36,401 nt of DNA from positions 1-36,401 of the forward strand of contig CAOJVB010000016.1 in assembly GCA_948444845.1 (NCBI GenBank), read 5' to 3'. Positions 1-7,737 of this stretch are shown one piece after another (within the stretch, counting starts at the first letter, position 1; each line of letters begins with the position of its first letter). The notes under the pieces were generated by a model. The model was given only the letters and a program-made list of their open reading frames with translations. It made no database searches and was not told the origin of the DNA. Source of the stretch: an uncultured Clostridiaceae bacterium. GTDB lineage: Bacteria > Bacillota > Clostridia > TANB77 > CAG-508. Both the position numbers and the translations under genes were made by a program.

Positions 1-1
1 T

Positions 2-42
2 CATTCCTATGTGTGCCTTGTGAGCGAAGCGAGAAAGGAATG
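2..42. repeat. Imperfect hairpin with AGGAATG arms
   Basis: CATTCCT at 2-8 pairs with AGGAATG at 36-42; the loop carries a GAGCGAAGCGAG motif. It ends 9 bases before the first gene, and its right arm overlaps the purine-rich stretch that would serve as that gene's ribosome binding site. It could be a short intergenic repeat or the terminator of a gene to the left of the window. Confidence 0.35.
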
Positions 43-51
43 TAATTTATT

Positions 52-582
52 ATGACGAAACGGAAAGCATTTTTTAAAGTTTTAAAAGAAAGATGGTGTA
101 ATTTTGTAGGTACGAATGCATTTTATACATCTACATGTTTATTTGCATTTATCATTTTTGCTGTTGTAACTTTTATATTTGTTAAGCAAAAACCAATTGA
201 CTTAACAGAAGATGAAATTGAATATTATACTTCTCAAGCAGAAATATTACGCTATAAAGGGCAATTCTATTTAGACGAAAATATTAAAGCTGATTTAAAA
301 AATGATGGTTCTATTAATATATACAATTATAATCATCCATACTCAAAAGCTAAGCTTAATGTTTCGTTTTCTAACGATGGAACTCCAACGCCTATCCCTT
401 ATTATGAGCATAGTTTTATTTTGGAAGCAATTGCACTAACTTTCGTTCTTGCCATTTTAGAAACTATTATATTTGTTTTAATATGGTGCCTTATTGAATG
501 GCTTATTAAAAAAATAAGAGATTTTAAAGATGACGTAACTATAGAGTTGGAAAACTATAACTCTGAAAATGATGAAGATTAA
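52..582 (+). CDS. Hypothetical two-TM membrane protein, paralogue of the gene at 1369
   Basis: Family not recognised. The 176-aa product has a basic N-terminus, one hydrophobic segment near residues 23-44, an extracytoplasmic-looking central part of about 75 residues, a second hydrophobic segment near 122-148 and an acidic C-terminal tail. It shares the layout and a motif around residues 49-66 (P-I-D/P-L-x-x-D-E-I-x-Y-Y-T-S-Q-A-E-I) with the gene at 1369-1887, so the two are paralogues. Codon 4 is CGG, as it is in the paralogue. That matters because CGG elsewhere in the window coincides with frameshifts; here the frame cannot be kept if the C is skipped, because a stop follows within a few codons. 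A hairpin terminator follows the gene, and sod lies convergently downstream. Confidence 0.7.
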   Translation: MTKRKAFFKVLKERWCNFVGTNAFYTSTCLFAFIIFAVVTFIFVKQKPIDLTEDEIEYYTSQAEILRYKGQFYLDENIKADLKNDGSINIYNYNHPYSKAKLNVSFSNDGTPTPIPYYEHSFILEAIALTFVLAILETIIFVLIWCLIEWLIKKIRDFKDDVTIELENYNSENDED

Positions 583-590
583 TAATTTTA

Positions 591-613
591 TGAAGCCCCA
601 GCTAGGGGCTTCA
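591..613. terminator. Bidirectional intrinsic terminator
   Basis: TGAAGCCCC (591-599) pairs perfectly with GGGGCTTCA (605-613) across a 5-base loop. A T-rich stretch follows on the plus strand. It lies between the convergent membrane-protein gene and sod, so it can serve both. Confidence 0.75.
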
Positions 614-614
614 T

Positions 615-1217
615 TTACTTTTTATTGTCCTTATTTTCTAAAAATCTCTTATTTACCACATTCCAATTTAAAATATTCCAAAATGCATTTATATATTCTG
701 GTCTTTTGGTCTTGTATTGTAAGTAGTATGAGTGTTCCCACATATCTAGTACTAGTAGTGGTTTGCAACCCCATAGGGTCAAGTCTTGGTGTTTTTCGCA
801 TTGCAGTATTTCTAGCTTGTTCCACTTTTGAACCCATACTAGTAAGCACCAGCCTGAGGCTTCTACTTGGGCCCCCGCTGCTGTGAATTGACTTTTGAAT
901 TTTTCAAAGCTTCCGAAATCTTTTATTATTTGTTCCATTAGTTCTACACTTGGAGATGTCGGTATTGCAGGTCCCATGTTTTCAAAAAATAGCTCATGTA
1001 ATATTGCTCCTGAACCAAAGAAACTTAAATTTTTTTCTAAACATTTTATATTTGAAAGGTCATTTGTTTCTCTTGCTTTTGTTAGCTGTTCTTCTGTTTT
1101 ATTTGTGTTATCTACATATCCTTTATATAATACGTTATAATGTAAATCTAATGTTTCTTTTGAATAATATGGCTCTAGTGCATTTAGTGGATATGGTAGG
1201 TTTATCATTTTTAACAT
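615..1217 (-). CDS. sod: Iron/manganese superoxide dismutase
   Basis: Converts superoxide to oxygen and hydrogen peroxide in the cytoplasm, using Fe or Mn. The 200-aa length matches the family. The four expected metal ligands are visible: His26, His74, Asp158 and His162, the last two in the D-M-W-E-H signature. An N-terminal alpha-hairpin domain (to about residue 85) and a C-terminal alpha/beta domain follow the usual order. A Gly-rich G-S-G-A stretch precedes His74. The start at 1217 has an AGGAGG about 8 bases upstream. Metal preference cannot be decided from sequence alone. The gene faces the paralogous membrane-protein gene, and a remnant of a second sod sits beside the other paralogue. 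Confidence 0.93.
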   Translation of the reverse strand: MLKMINLPYPLNALEPYYSKETLDLHYNVLYKGYVDNTNKTEEQLTKARETNDLSNIKCLEKNLSFFGSGAILHELFFENMGPAIPTSPSVELMEQIIKDFGSFEKFKSQFTAAGAQVEASGWCLLVWVQKWNKLEILQCEKHQDLTLWGCKPLLVLDMWEHSYYLQYKTKRPEYINAFWNILNWNVVNKRFLENKDNKK

Positions 1218-1288
1218 TTTTTTGTACCTCCTATTATTATTTTTATATATTGTTACGATTTTTATTACAAAAAAATTATATGTTTTTG

Positions 1289-1317
1289 TTTACATTATGT
1301 TGATTTTGTTATATAAT
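1289..1317 (+). promoter_or_regulatory. Sigma-A-type promoter for the second membrane-protein gene
   Basis: TTTACA at 1289-1294 and a perfect TATAAT at 1312-1317 are separated by exactly 17 bases. An AAGGAGG ribosome binding site (1354-1360) and the ATG at 1369 follow. The leader is short and shows no further structure. Confidence 0.75.
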
Positions 1318-1368
1318 GCTTTTATTGAAACTTATTAACAATTTTTCTTAATTAAGGAGGATTTGACT

Positions 1369-1887
1369 ATGACTATACGGAAAAAATTTGTAGAGAAATT
1401 AAAAAAAGTCCTTGATTATTCAGTAAATAATAATGCTATTACTTTTACAATTTGGGCTTTATTTATTATTACTTTTATAATTATAGGTCGTTTACGTTTT
1501 AAAGCAGAACCTATTCCTTTATCTGACGATGAAATCAAATACTATACTTCTCAGGCAGAAATAGGGTGTTTAAAAGGATTAAGTTATTTGGATGATAATG
1601 TAGAATTAATCCCTATTGATAAAACTACCTTTAATGTTTATTCTTCAGATTCTTCTGATTATAAACAAAAGCTTAAAGTAACATTTTTTAATGATACAGT
1701 ATTAAATACAGAAACATATTATTCTGTTAATTTTGAATACTTAAATTTTTGTTATGCTTTTATTAGTTTTATAGTAGGATTTGTTGTAGGCCTTGTATTT
1801 CTACTATTTATGGAATATATAAATATCAAAATACAAGATAATTCAATACCTGGTTGCCCTTTATATTTTCCTGATGAAGATGAATAA
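1369..1887 (+). CDS. Hypothetical two-TM membrane protein, second paralogue
   Basis: Same architecture as the 52-582 product: basic N-terminus, hydrophobic segment near residues 24-44, a central domain starting with the shared P-I-P-L-S-D-D-E-I-K-Y-Y-T-S-Q-A-E-I motif, a second hydrophobic segment near 123-146 and an acidic end. The 172-aa reading starts at ATG 1369, which is 8 bases after AAGGAGG; a TTG two codons upstream is less likely. It has its own promoter and terminator. CGG again occurs at codon 4. Function unknown; the repeated pairing with sod hints at an envelope or oxidative-stress link, which is only inference. Confidence 0.7.
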   Translation: MTIRKKFVEKLKKVLDYSVNNNAITFTIWALFIITFIIIGRLRFKAEPIPLSDDEIKYYTSQAEIGCLKGLSYLDDNVELIPIDKTTFNVYSSDSSDYKQKLKVTFFNDTVLNTETYYSVNFEYLNFCYAFISFIVGFVVGLVFLLFMEYINIKIQDNSIPGCPLYFPDEDE

Positions 1888-1912
1888 AGTATTTACTGTC
1901 TATATATTTTAT

Positions 1913-1934
1913 AGAGCTCCAATATTGGAGCTCT
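1913..1934. terminator. Perfect 22-bp palindromic terminator
   Basis: AGAGCTCCAAT and ATTGGAGCTCT form a perfect palindrome, followed on the plus strand by a T-rich tract. It occupies the place that the 591-613 terminator takes in the other copy of the duplication, but its sequence is unrelated. Confidence 0.7.
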
Positions 1935-1936
1935 AT

Positions 1937-1999
1937 TTATTTTTCTAAAAATCTCTTATCTAGCACATTCCAATTTAAAATATTCAAAAATGAATTTAT
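1937..1999 (-). pseudogene. 3' remnant of a second superoxide dismutase gene
   Basis: Read on the minus strand, this stretch encodes INSFLNILNWNVLDKRFLEK followed by a stop, closely matching the C-terminus of the intact sod (INAFWNILNWNVVNKRFLEN). The nucleotide identity to 636-695 is also high. It begins directly after the stop of the transglutaminase-like gene and has no start. The rest of the second sod copy has been deleted. Confidence 0.85.
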
Positions 2000-2001
2000 T
2001 A

Positions 2002-2892
2002 TTAGTTTAGTGCTCCTGACATAATTCTGAAATTTGGCTTTTCTTGCCAATTTTTTTGTAGTTTTTCAAAATTTTCATTTGGTTCTAGCATAAGCTGTGC
2101 TAAATTGTCTAGTTCTTTGTATTCTTCTTCAGTTAGCTCAAATTTTTTATCTTGTATATATTTTGGCATATGTAAGAATATTATTTCATTATTCATTAGT
2201 GAGTGGAAATCATAAAATAGTCCTCTAATTGAAGCTTTTAATCCTAGTGTTGGTGGGTCAGAGGCATATAAAATTGAATCTTCTTTATATTTCTTTTTTC
2301 TAATACCTAAGTATGCTTTTGCTCCAAATAAAAATTTATCATATGGAATATCATTTAAGTCAAATTCTATTTTATGGGCTGGACAGTGCATATCTGGGTC
2401 TACTAATTTCCATTTTCTTTCTTTTTCGTCGTAATACTCGGTAATCCAATGGTCATAATATATTCCATCATACTTTATATATTCAGCAAATCCGCTTCTT
2501 GCTCTTGCTGGTATTCCTTTTGCTTTTAATATACTTGCTAATATTATTGATTGGCTTCTACAAGTAACATGTACTTTATCTTTCGCTTCTCTATTTATAT
2601 TATAATTTGGATCTTTTCTTAATAACTCTGCAAGCACACTTTGTGCTGTTGGGTATATGTCGTCTTCATATTCTAACCTAGTAATTGGTACTTTTGTCAT
2701 ATCTCCCCAAAAGCATTTACTTTTATTCCTAATTTCTTTATCTCTAAATGCTACTGGATGGATTATTTGCATTCTTTGTAATAAGCATAGTTGTTCTATA
2801 TCATCTGGTAAGTTTTTTGCAAATTCTTTATAATATCCCAAGTCTGTATATAGGCTTGTTTGTTTATAAAATTCTAATATTTTTTTATCCAT
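2002..2892 (-). CDS. Transglutaminase-like cysteine protease-fold protein
   Basis: A 296-aa cytoplasmic protein without signal peptide or membrane segment. The transglutaminase-like core spans roughly residues 75-170. The triad is visible: Cys111 in H-V-T-C-R-S-Q-S, His148 in Y-Y-D-H-W-I-T-E and Asp165 in K-L-V-D-P-D. The motif after the Cys (ILASILKAKGIPAR) is typical of the superfamily. Members act as proteases, peptide N-glycanases or transglutaminases; the substrate here is unknown. The gene lies 6 bases downstream of the GNAT gene in the same direction and is probably co-transcribed with GNAT and the nitroreductase. Confidence 0.8.
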   Translation of the reverse strand: MDKKILEFYKQTSLYTDLGYYKEFAKNLPDDIEQLCLLQRMQIIHPVAFRDKEIRNKSKCFWGDMTKVPITRLEYEDDIYPTAQSVLAELLRKDPNYNINREAKDKVHVTCRSQSIILASILKAKGIPARARSGFAEYIKYDGIYYDHWITEYYDEKERKWKLVDPDMHCPAHKIEFDLNDIPYDKFLFGAKAYLGIRKKKYKEDSILYASDPPTLGLKASIRGLFYDFHSLMNNEIIFLHMPKYIQDKKFELTEEEYKELDNLAQLMLEPNENFEKLQKNWQEKPNFRIMSGALN

Positions 2893-2898
2893 ATTTTA

Positions 2899-3393
2899 TT
2901 ATACCTCTTTTTCCCATAATCTATGTGGATATGGTTCTTCACCTTCTCCTTTATTCTTAAAATCATAGTCTTCATAGTATTTATTTAATCTTTTATTTTC
3001 TAGCATACAGTCTAGCCTTAAATACTTTATTTTATTTTGTTTTGCTAACTTTTCTATGAAGTTTAATATTTCTATTCCTAAATTCGCATATCCTAATTTA
3101 GTTGCTAGGTCATGAATATAATAGGCATTTTTATTGTCTTTCCAGTATTTTTCATCTTCTGTTTTTAGTAAGAATACTCCTATAACTTCATTTTCCTTTT
3201 TGGCTACATATAATTTATATTTGTTCATTATATTAATAAAATAATCTGTATTATATAATTCAGTATAGTACCAATCTCCCCATTGATCTATTTTATTTTT
3301 CTTAAACCACTCACATCTTTGTTTCAATATTTCTAAAATAGCTGGTATATCACTTTTATTTGCTAATACTATATTCATTTTATTTTTCTCCAT
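2899..3393 (-). CDS. GNAT family N-acetyltransferase
   Basis: A 164-aa protein with the GNAT fold pattern: N-terminal I-V-L-A-N-K-S-D strand, central V-I-G-V-F-L-L strand, and a motif A region around Y-Y-I-H-D-L-A-T with the acetyl-CoA loop G-Y-A-N-L-G in place of the usual R/Q-x-x-G-x-G/A. The C-terminal K-Y-Y-E-D-Y-D-F-K motif B is present. It would transfer an acetyl group from acetyl-CoA to an unknown amine. The start lies one base beyond the stop of the upstream nitroreductase gene, so translation is probably coupled. Confidence 0.8.
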   Translation of the reverse strand: MEKNKMNIVLANKSDIPAILEILKQRCEWFKKNKIDQWGDWYYTELYNTDYFINIMNKYKLYVAKKENEVIGVFLLKTEDEKYWKDNKNAYYIHDLATKLGYANLGIEILNFIEKLAKQNKIKYLRLDCMLENKRLNKYYEDYDFKNKGEGEEPYPHRLWEKEV

Positions 3394-3394
3394 T

Positions 3395-3958
3395 TTAATA
3401 ATACCATTTTAGTATCTCTTCTAATTTCTTCCTTGGCCTTTGCTTAGGTTCTTCATTTGGATATCCTACAGCAATTGCTGATATTAATTCCATATTTTCA
3501 TAACCTACTAATTTTGCTATTTCTTTTTGGGCATACACTGTATCTCTTATCCAAAGTGAGCCTAGACCTAAATCTGTTGCTCTTAAACATATATGTTCTA
3601 TTGCTCCACCTACCCCAAGCGTATCACCTGTAGTCCAATTTTCGTTGTATTGTTTAAAAACTAGTATAAGTATGGGTGCTTCTTTTATTATTTTTGCTGT
3701 TGCTTTAACACTACTATTTGCATTAAGTAGTTTTCTTTCTAAACTGGCATCCGTATTTTTTTCTTTCTCTAGCATGATATCAGCAATTTCATTTTTAGTG
3801 TTATTTTTTACTATTAGAAATTCCCATGGTTGTCTATTTTTAGCAGATGGCGCTAGTCTTGCACATTCTATTAACTCTTCTATTAACTCATTTGGTACTT
3901 CTTCACATTTATATTTTCTAATGCTTCTTCTATTTTCGATTGCTTCTTTTAATTGCAT
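3395..3958 (-). CDS. Nitroreductase family FMN oxidoreductase
   Basis: A 187-aa NAD(P)H/FMN-dependent nitroreductase-like protein. The FMN-binding N-terminal signature E-N-R-R-S-I-R-K-Y is followed by A-R-L-A-P-S-A-K-N-R-Q-P-W-E-F, and the C-terminal half has the G-L-G-S-L-W-I helix and an A-V-G-Y-P-N-E strand. The ATG at 3958 is preferred over an upstream ATG at 4009, because the family begins with this Met and a GGAGAAAA sequence lies just before it. It is the first gene of a nitroreductase-GNAT-transglutaminase unit behind an AraC-type regulator, with a hairpin between regulator and enzyme. Confidence 0.88.
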   Translation of the reverse strand: MQLKEAIENRRSIRKYKCEEVPNELIEELIECARLAPSAKNRQPWEFLIVKNNTKNEIADIMLEKEKNTDASLERKLLNANSSVKATAKIIKEAPILILVFKQYNENWTTGDTLGVGGAIEHICLRATDLGLGSLWIRDTVYAQKEIAKLVGYENMELISAIAVGYPNEEPKQRPRKKLEEILKWYY

Positions 3959-4012
3959 TACTCTGTTTTCTCCTTTTCTTAAATATATTTTATTATAAAA
4001 TATATACAAGAA

Positions 4013-4052
4013 AAAAGATAAACAAATTATGAATCAATTTTGTTTATCTTTT
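4013..4052 (-). terminator. Hairpin terminator/attenuator between araC-type gene and nitroreductase
   Basis: On the minus strand, a perfect 14-bp stem (AAAAGATAAACAAA / TTTGTTTATCTTTT; plus-strand arms 4013-4026 and 4039-4052) is followed by more T's. It overlaps the last codons of the AraC-type gene. It would separate or attenuate transcription into the nitroreductase operon. Confidence 0.65.
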
Positions 4053-4840
4053 ATTTTTATATATAAATAACAATTATCCTTAGTATATAACTCCAAATTT
4101 AACTCGTGCTCAATATCATAATTGGTAGATTGCAACCATTGTGTATATATCATTTTTTCCTTTTTTACTATATCTTTTTGTTCTCGTGAATTAACACTAA
4201 ATATTGCATATTTTCCTGCTGGAATTATAAGCTCTATTGTATTATCGTACTTTTTATTACTTCCTACATAATATATATATTTATCTTCCTTACAAATAGA
4301 TATTCCATACATTCCATTTTCATTGAATTTTTTATATAGCCCATTATTCTCAATATCTAAATATAGTTTTCTTATATTATATAGTAAATCATCGTGAGTT
4401 TTGGCTGAAGTTTCTACACAATATAATTTTATTTCGTTAATATCTTTTATTTCATAATTTAATTTCTCACATGCATTGCTGTTATTGTTAAATGTAATTA
4501 TGGGAAATTGCTTATATTTAATATTACTTGTTTTACATTCACTTGGCGTCATTTCAAACATTGCCTTAAATGCTCTAGCAAATGAGATTTGTGCATCATA
4601 TTTATATTTAATTGCTAAATCTATAATTTTTATGTCTGTCGTTTTTAACTCTTCAAAAGCTCTACTTAATCTTCTTTTTCTGATATACTCTGATAATGAC
4701 ATATTTGTTAAAAATATAAATATTCTTTGCAACGTATATTCTGAAGTTCCAACTATTTGGGCTAATCTTTTATATTCTATATTTTCAGTTAAATTATCTT
4801 CTATATATTTAATCATTTTATTTAAATTTTCAAAATTCAT
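4034..4840 (-). CDS. AraC-family regulator with GyrI-like effector domain
   Basis: The first ~105 residues of this 268-aa protein are a two-HTH AraC/XylS DNA-binding domain: L-A-Q-I-V-G-T-S-E-Y-T-L-Q-R-I-F, then the conserved second helix region with S-F-A-R-A-F-K-A-M-F-E-M-T-P-S-E. The C-terminal ~150 residues resemble the SOUL/GyrI-like ligand-binding fold (I-P-A-G-K-Y-A-I-F near residue 207). Such proteins usually activate transcription on binding small, often cationic or hydrophobic compounds. It probably controls the downstream nitroreductase operon or itself; an inverted repeat upstream at 4996-5036 could be an operator. Confidence 0.85.
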   Translation of the reverse strand: MNFENLNKMIKYIEDNLTENIEYKRLAQIVGTSEYTLQRIFIFLTNMSLSEYIRKRRLSRAFEELKTTDIKIIDLAIKYKYDAQISFARAFKAMFEMTPSECKTSNIKYKQFPIITFNNNSNACEKLNYEIKDINEIKLYCVETSAKTHDDLLYNIRKLYLDIENNGLYKKFNENGMYGISICKEDKYIYYVGSNKKYDNTIELIIPAGKYAIFSVNSREQKDIVKKEKMIYTQWLQSTNYDIEHELNLELYTKDNCYLYIKIKDKQN

Positions 4841-4995
4841 TTTGTTTTCTCCTATATTTATGACTTATTTTATCATTCTCTGCAAGTTTCTATAAATTTA
4901 ATAAATATATTTCTCATATTTTCTCCCCTCTATTTTATGGTTTAATACTAACATAATGTATTATTTTTTTCAAGAAAATTATTATATTTATTTTT

Positions 4996-5036
4996 ACCCC
5001 AAAATAACCTGGTCCTTTTTGGGTAACTTTTGGGGT
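4996..5036. promoter_or_regulatory. Inverted repeat in the divergent intergenic region
   Basis: ACCCCAAAATAACC (4996-5009) and GGGTAACTTTTGGGGT (5021-5036) are inverted copies: 9 perfect base pairs at the ends plus a second paired block inside. It lies between the divergent AraC-type and metallophosphoesterase genes. It lacks a long T tract, which argues for an operator rather than a terminator. No footprint evidence exists. Confidence 0.45.
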
Positions 5037-5060
5037 TAATTAAAATTTACGTCAATTCTA

Positions 5061-5089
5061 TTGTAAAACCATTTTTTTTATTGTATAAT
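5061..5089 (+). promoter_or_regulatory. Sigma-A-type promoter for the metallophosphoesterase gene
   Basis: TTGTAA at 5061-5066 and TATAAT at 5084-5089 are spaced by 17 bases. AAAGGAG follows shortly before the ATG at 5118. The inverted repeat at 4996-5036 lies just upstream of the -35 box. Confidence 0.7.
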
Positions 5090-5117
5090 TTTATTAAGTT
5101 GTAAAGGAGATTATAGA

Positions 5118-5912
5118 ATGGATAGAATTGCAATTATTTCTGATGTACATGGTAATTTGACAGCATTAAATGCTGTTCTTAAAGATATTGATTTAAAAGG
5201 TATTAGTAAAATCTATTGTTTAGGCGATAGTGTTATTAAGTGTGCAAATCCAGATAAAGTAATTGATATATTACGTGATAGATGTGAGGTAATTTTAAAA
5301 GGTAATTGCGATGAAGCCATTTGCAAGCCTAATGTTCAACATGGTAGATTTTGGAGTAGAGATATTATTGGCGAAGAAAGAGCTAATTTTATTTATAACC
5401 TTCCTATTTCCTATGAATTTTATATGAGTGGGCATTTAATCAGGCTATTTCATGCTTCTCCTTTTAGTTTAGAACATGTTTTTAACCCTATGTATGGAAA
5501 TAGTGATACAAGGTACACCAACTTAGTTATTAATAACCCTGAAGATTTATTTAAAAATACTGAATTTTTAGGTAAGACTGCAAATGACCCTATTCCTGAT
5601 GTTGTAGGTTATGGGCATTTACATACTCCTAATTTATTCCGTTTTAAAAATAAAACTATTTTTAATGTTGGAAGTGTTGGGGTTCCTATTGAAATGATGA
5701 ATGATAAGGAAGATGATGAGACTAATAAGTTTTCTACTATGGCATCTTATGCATATTTAGAGGGAAATTTTGGTTCTAAAAAATTGGAAACTTTTAATAT
5801 TACTTTAGTTAGAGTCCCTTACTCAATAGATACTGAAATTAAAGCTTTAGAGGCTTCTAATATGCCTAATAAGGAAATGATTATTAAAAGTTTAAAGACA
5901 GCTATTCACTAA
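5118..5912 (+). CDS. Calcineurin-like metallophosphoesterase (YfcE/MJ0936-like)
   Basis: A 264-aa dimetal phosphoesterase. Motifs in order: D-V-H-G-N near residue 9, L-G-D near 36, G-N-C-D near 62 (the usual G-N-H/D position), a metal-binding His in L-F-H-A-S near 113 and G-H-L-H near 165. This order fits the PF12850-type subgroup, which acts on phosphodiesters or nucleotides; the physiological substrate is unknown. The ATG is supported by AAAGGAG and a good promoter. It is transcribed alone, or at most with the sugar pyrophosphorylase downstream. Confidence 0.85.
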   Translation: MDRIAIISDVHGNLTALNAVLKDIDLKGISKIYCLGDSVIKCANPDKVIDILRDRCEVILKGNCDEAICKPNVQHGRFWSRDIIGEERANFIYNLPISYEFYMSGHLIRLFHASPFSLEHVFNPMYGNSDTRYTNLVINNPEDLFKNTEFLGKTANDPIPDVVGYGHLHTPNLFRFKNKTIFNVGSVGVPIEMMNDKEDDETNKFSTMASYAYLEGNFGSKKLETFNITLVRVPYSIDTEIKALEASNMPNKEMIIKSLKTAIH

Positions 5913-5945
5913 ATTTTACATTTATGTATATTATATAATAGCAAT

Positions 5946-5965
5946 GGGCACAGTACCCCGTGCCC
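5946..5965. repeat. REP-like GC-rich hairpin
   Basis: GGGCAC and GTGCCC flank an 8-base loop, followed by CTACAATTCG and a T run. The GC-rich hairpin stands out from the AT-rich surroundings and resembles short extragenic repeats common in Clostridia. It may also act as a terminator for the metallophosphoesterase gene. Confidence 0.5.
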
Positions 5966-6051
5966 CTACAATTCGATTTTTTCTAAAATAAACAAAACAA
6001 GATATTAATTAATCTCTTGTATTATTATTAATAAAGGGTGTTAATTATTTT

Positions 6052-7287
6052 ATGGATAATTTTCTGAAAGCGAGAGAAATTTTAAAAGAATATAATCAAG
6101 AACATTTACTATCTTTTTATGATGAATTAGATTATGAAGAAAAGGAGTTTTTAGTAAATCAAATTTTACGTATTGATTTTAAGCAAATTTTTGATTTATA
6201 TGAAGCTTCTAAAACTGATGAGGTAATTCCTTGTAATTTAATAGAGCCTTTACCTTATTTTGATAAAGCTAAGCTTACCCCAGATGAAATAAATATGTAT
6301 TCTAAACTTGGGGAAGCTTACATAGAAAAAGGTGAATTTGCTGTTGTTACAATGGCTGGTGGCCAAGGCACTAGGCTTGGATATAAAGGACCTAAAGGCA
6401 CTTTTGAACTTGATATTGTTCCTAAGAAATCTTTATTTGAAATATTATGTGATAATTTGAAAAAATCAAATGCAAAGTATAATGTTACTATTCCTTGGTA
6501 CATTATGACTAGCATTTATAACGATATGGATACTAAGAAATTTTTTGAGGAGAAAAACTTCTTTGGATATCCTAAAGATTATATTAAGTTTTTTACACAG
6601 TCTCAATTACCTTTAATAGATGTAACTGAGAATTTGATATTAGAAGAGCTTTATAAAGTAAAAGAGGCTTCTAATGGTAATGGAGATGTTTTTGAAGCTT
6701 TAAAAAAACATGGAATGATTGAAGATATGAAAAATAGAAATGTTAAATGGTTGTTTTTCAGCGGAGTAGATAATGTTACTTTGGATATTGTTGATCCTCT
6801 TTTTATAGGTTTAACTGCTAAAAATAATGCTCATATTTCTTCTAAAACTTTATTTAAAGAAGATGCAAATAGCCTAGATTGGATTTTTGCTAAGAGAAAT
6901 GGTAAACCTGCAATAATTAATAGCTCACATTTAAGCGCTGATATGAAAATAGCTAAAAACGAAAATGGATATGATTTATATAGAGAAATTAATATGCTTG
7001 CTCATTTATTTAGTATGTCAGCTGTTGAACTTATTGCTAATAAGAGTTTGCCTTACCATAGAGCATTTAAGAAAAATACTTTTGTAAATGATGAAGGAAT
7101 GAAACAAATACCTGAAAGCCCTAATACTTTTAAGTTTGAAACATTTATATTTGATGCTTTTTCGTATTTTGATGATATGGTACTTTTACGAGTAAATAAA
7201 GAAGATGAATTTGCACCTATTAAGGACTTTAATGGCCCTCATAACCCAGAGGTTGCAAAGGATTTATATTTAAATAAATTAAAATAA
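6052..7287 (+). CDS. UDP-sugar pyrophosphorylase of the UDPGP (eukaryote-like UAP) type
   Basis: A 411-aa nucleotidyltransferase of the PF01704 family, which makes UDP-GlcNAc or UDP-glucose from UTP and the sugar 1-phosphate. The nucleotide-binding signature M-A-G-G-Q-G-T-R-L-G-Y-K-G-P-K-G is near residues 100-115. Other conserved parts are P-W-Y-I-M-T-S near 149, F-F-T-Q-S-Q-L-P near 180, and a G-N-G-D-V-F/Y stretch followed by F-S-G-V-D-N near 237. The family is distinct from bacterial GalU/GlmU. The start has only a weak ribosome binding site (AAAGGGTG, some 15 bases upstream). Whether glucose or GlcNAc is preferred cannot be read here. Confidence 0.85.
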   Translation: MDNFLKAREILKEYNQEHLLSFYDELDYEEKEFLVNQILRIDFKQIFDLYEASKTDEVIPCNLIEPLPYFDKAKLTPDEINMYSKLGEAYIEKGEFAVVTMAGGQGTRLGYKGPKGTFELDIVPKKSLFEILCDNLKKSNAKYNVTIPWYIMTSIYNDMDTKKFFEEKNFFGYPKDYIKFFTQSQLPLIDVTENLILEELYKVKEASNGNGDVFEALKKHGMIEDMKNRNVKWLFFSGVDNVTLDIVDPLFIGLTAKNNAHISSKTLFKEDANSLDWIFAKRNGKPAIINSSHLSADMKIAKNENGYDLYREINMLAHLFSMSAVELIANKSLPYHRAFKKNTFVNDEGMKQIPESPNTFKFETFIFDAFSYFDDMVLLRVNKEDEFAPIKDFNGPHNPEVAKDLYLNKLK

Positions 7288-7295
7288 CTACTTTT

Positions 7296-7318
7296 AAAAT
7301 CGGTGTTAAGCCGATTTT
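7296..7318 (+). terminator. Intrinsic terminator after the UDP-sugar pyrophosphorylase gene
   Basis: AAAATCGG and CCGATTTT surround a 7-base loop, followed directly by more T's. This is the only terminator-like structure downstream of the gene. Confidence 0.8.
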
Positions 7319-7435
7319 TTTGTTTGTACTATTACTTTTTTATAAAAAAACAAGAATAATATTTTCTAAGCTCATCCTTCGCTAAGATTTCTTAGTCGTA
7401 GCATTTTAATGCGTACGAATAAGTTATGCTTTAGT

Positions 7436-7512
7436 AAAATCTAATTCTTCCATAACCATCTTCTAAGGAAACTCACCGCTATCGCGGATGACTTTCCTAA
7501 GAATATAAAAAA
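7436..7512. repeat. ~78-bp hairpin repeat, copy 1
   Basis: This stretch recurs inverted at 10378-10455 with only a few differences. Inside it, CTAAGGAAACTCACCGC and GCGGATGACTTTCCTAAG form a long imperfect stem. It lies in an otherwise empty gap (7319-7737). The pair encloses the transporter/kinase genes, the toxin-antitoxin remnant and yraN. It looks like a MITE-like or REP-like element. Confidence 0.75.
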
Positions 7513-7590
7513 CAATATCAAACATATTAGTTTAATAGATTCTTTATTAGATGTTAAATTTTAATATTATCTTTATTTACTAATTTATTG

Positions 7591-7638
7591 GTTGCAATTC
7601 ACAGTAATATAATAATCTTTTTAGTTGTGAATTGTAAC
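7591..7638. promoter_or_regulatory. Inverted repeat upstream of the transporter operon
   Basis: GTTGCAATTCACA (7591-7603) and TGTGAATTGTAAC (7626-7638) pair over 13 positions with one mismatch, around a 22-base AT-rich spacer. It lies about 65 bases upstream of the extended -10 box. It could be an operator or a leader hairpin. Confidence 0.45.
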
Positions 7639-7700
7639 ATTTGTATTAGAGTTATGTAAAAAATTTCATAATTTCACTTTAATTATAATATTTCTTATGT

Positions 7701-7709
7701 TGTTATAAT
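7701..7709 (+). promoter_or_regulatory. Extended -10 promoter of the transporter-kinase operon
   Basis: TGTTATAAT fits the TGnTATAAT extended -10 consensus. No convincing -35 box is seen 17 bases upstream, as is usual for extended -10 promoters. The ATG at 7738 has an AGGTGG ribosome binding site. Confidence 0.6.
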
Positions 7710-7737
7710 GTAGAAAAAAGAAGAAATAGGTGGAAAA

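Noticed and set aside
569..1303. Plus-strand frames opposite sod
   Set aside because: The minus strand encodes a complete, motif-bearing superoxide dismutase; the plus-strand frames overlap it and show no family features.
7319..7435. Possible small gene or RNA in the gap after the sugar pyrophosphorylase terminator
   Set aside because: Only short frames and short hairpin-like words are present; nothing supports a gene.
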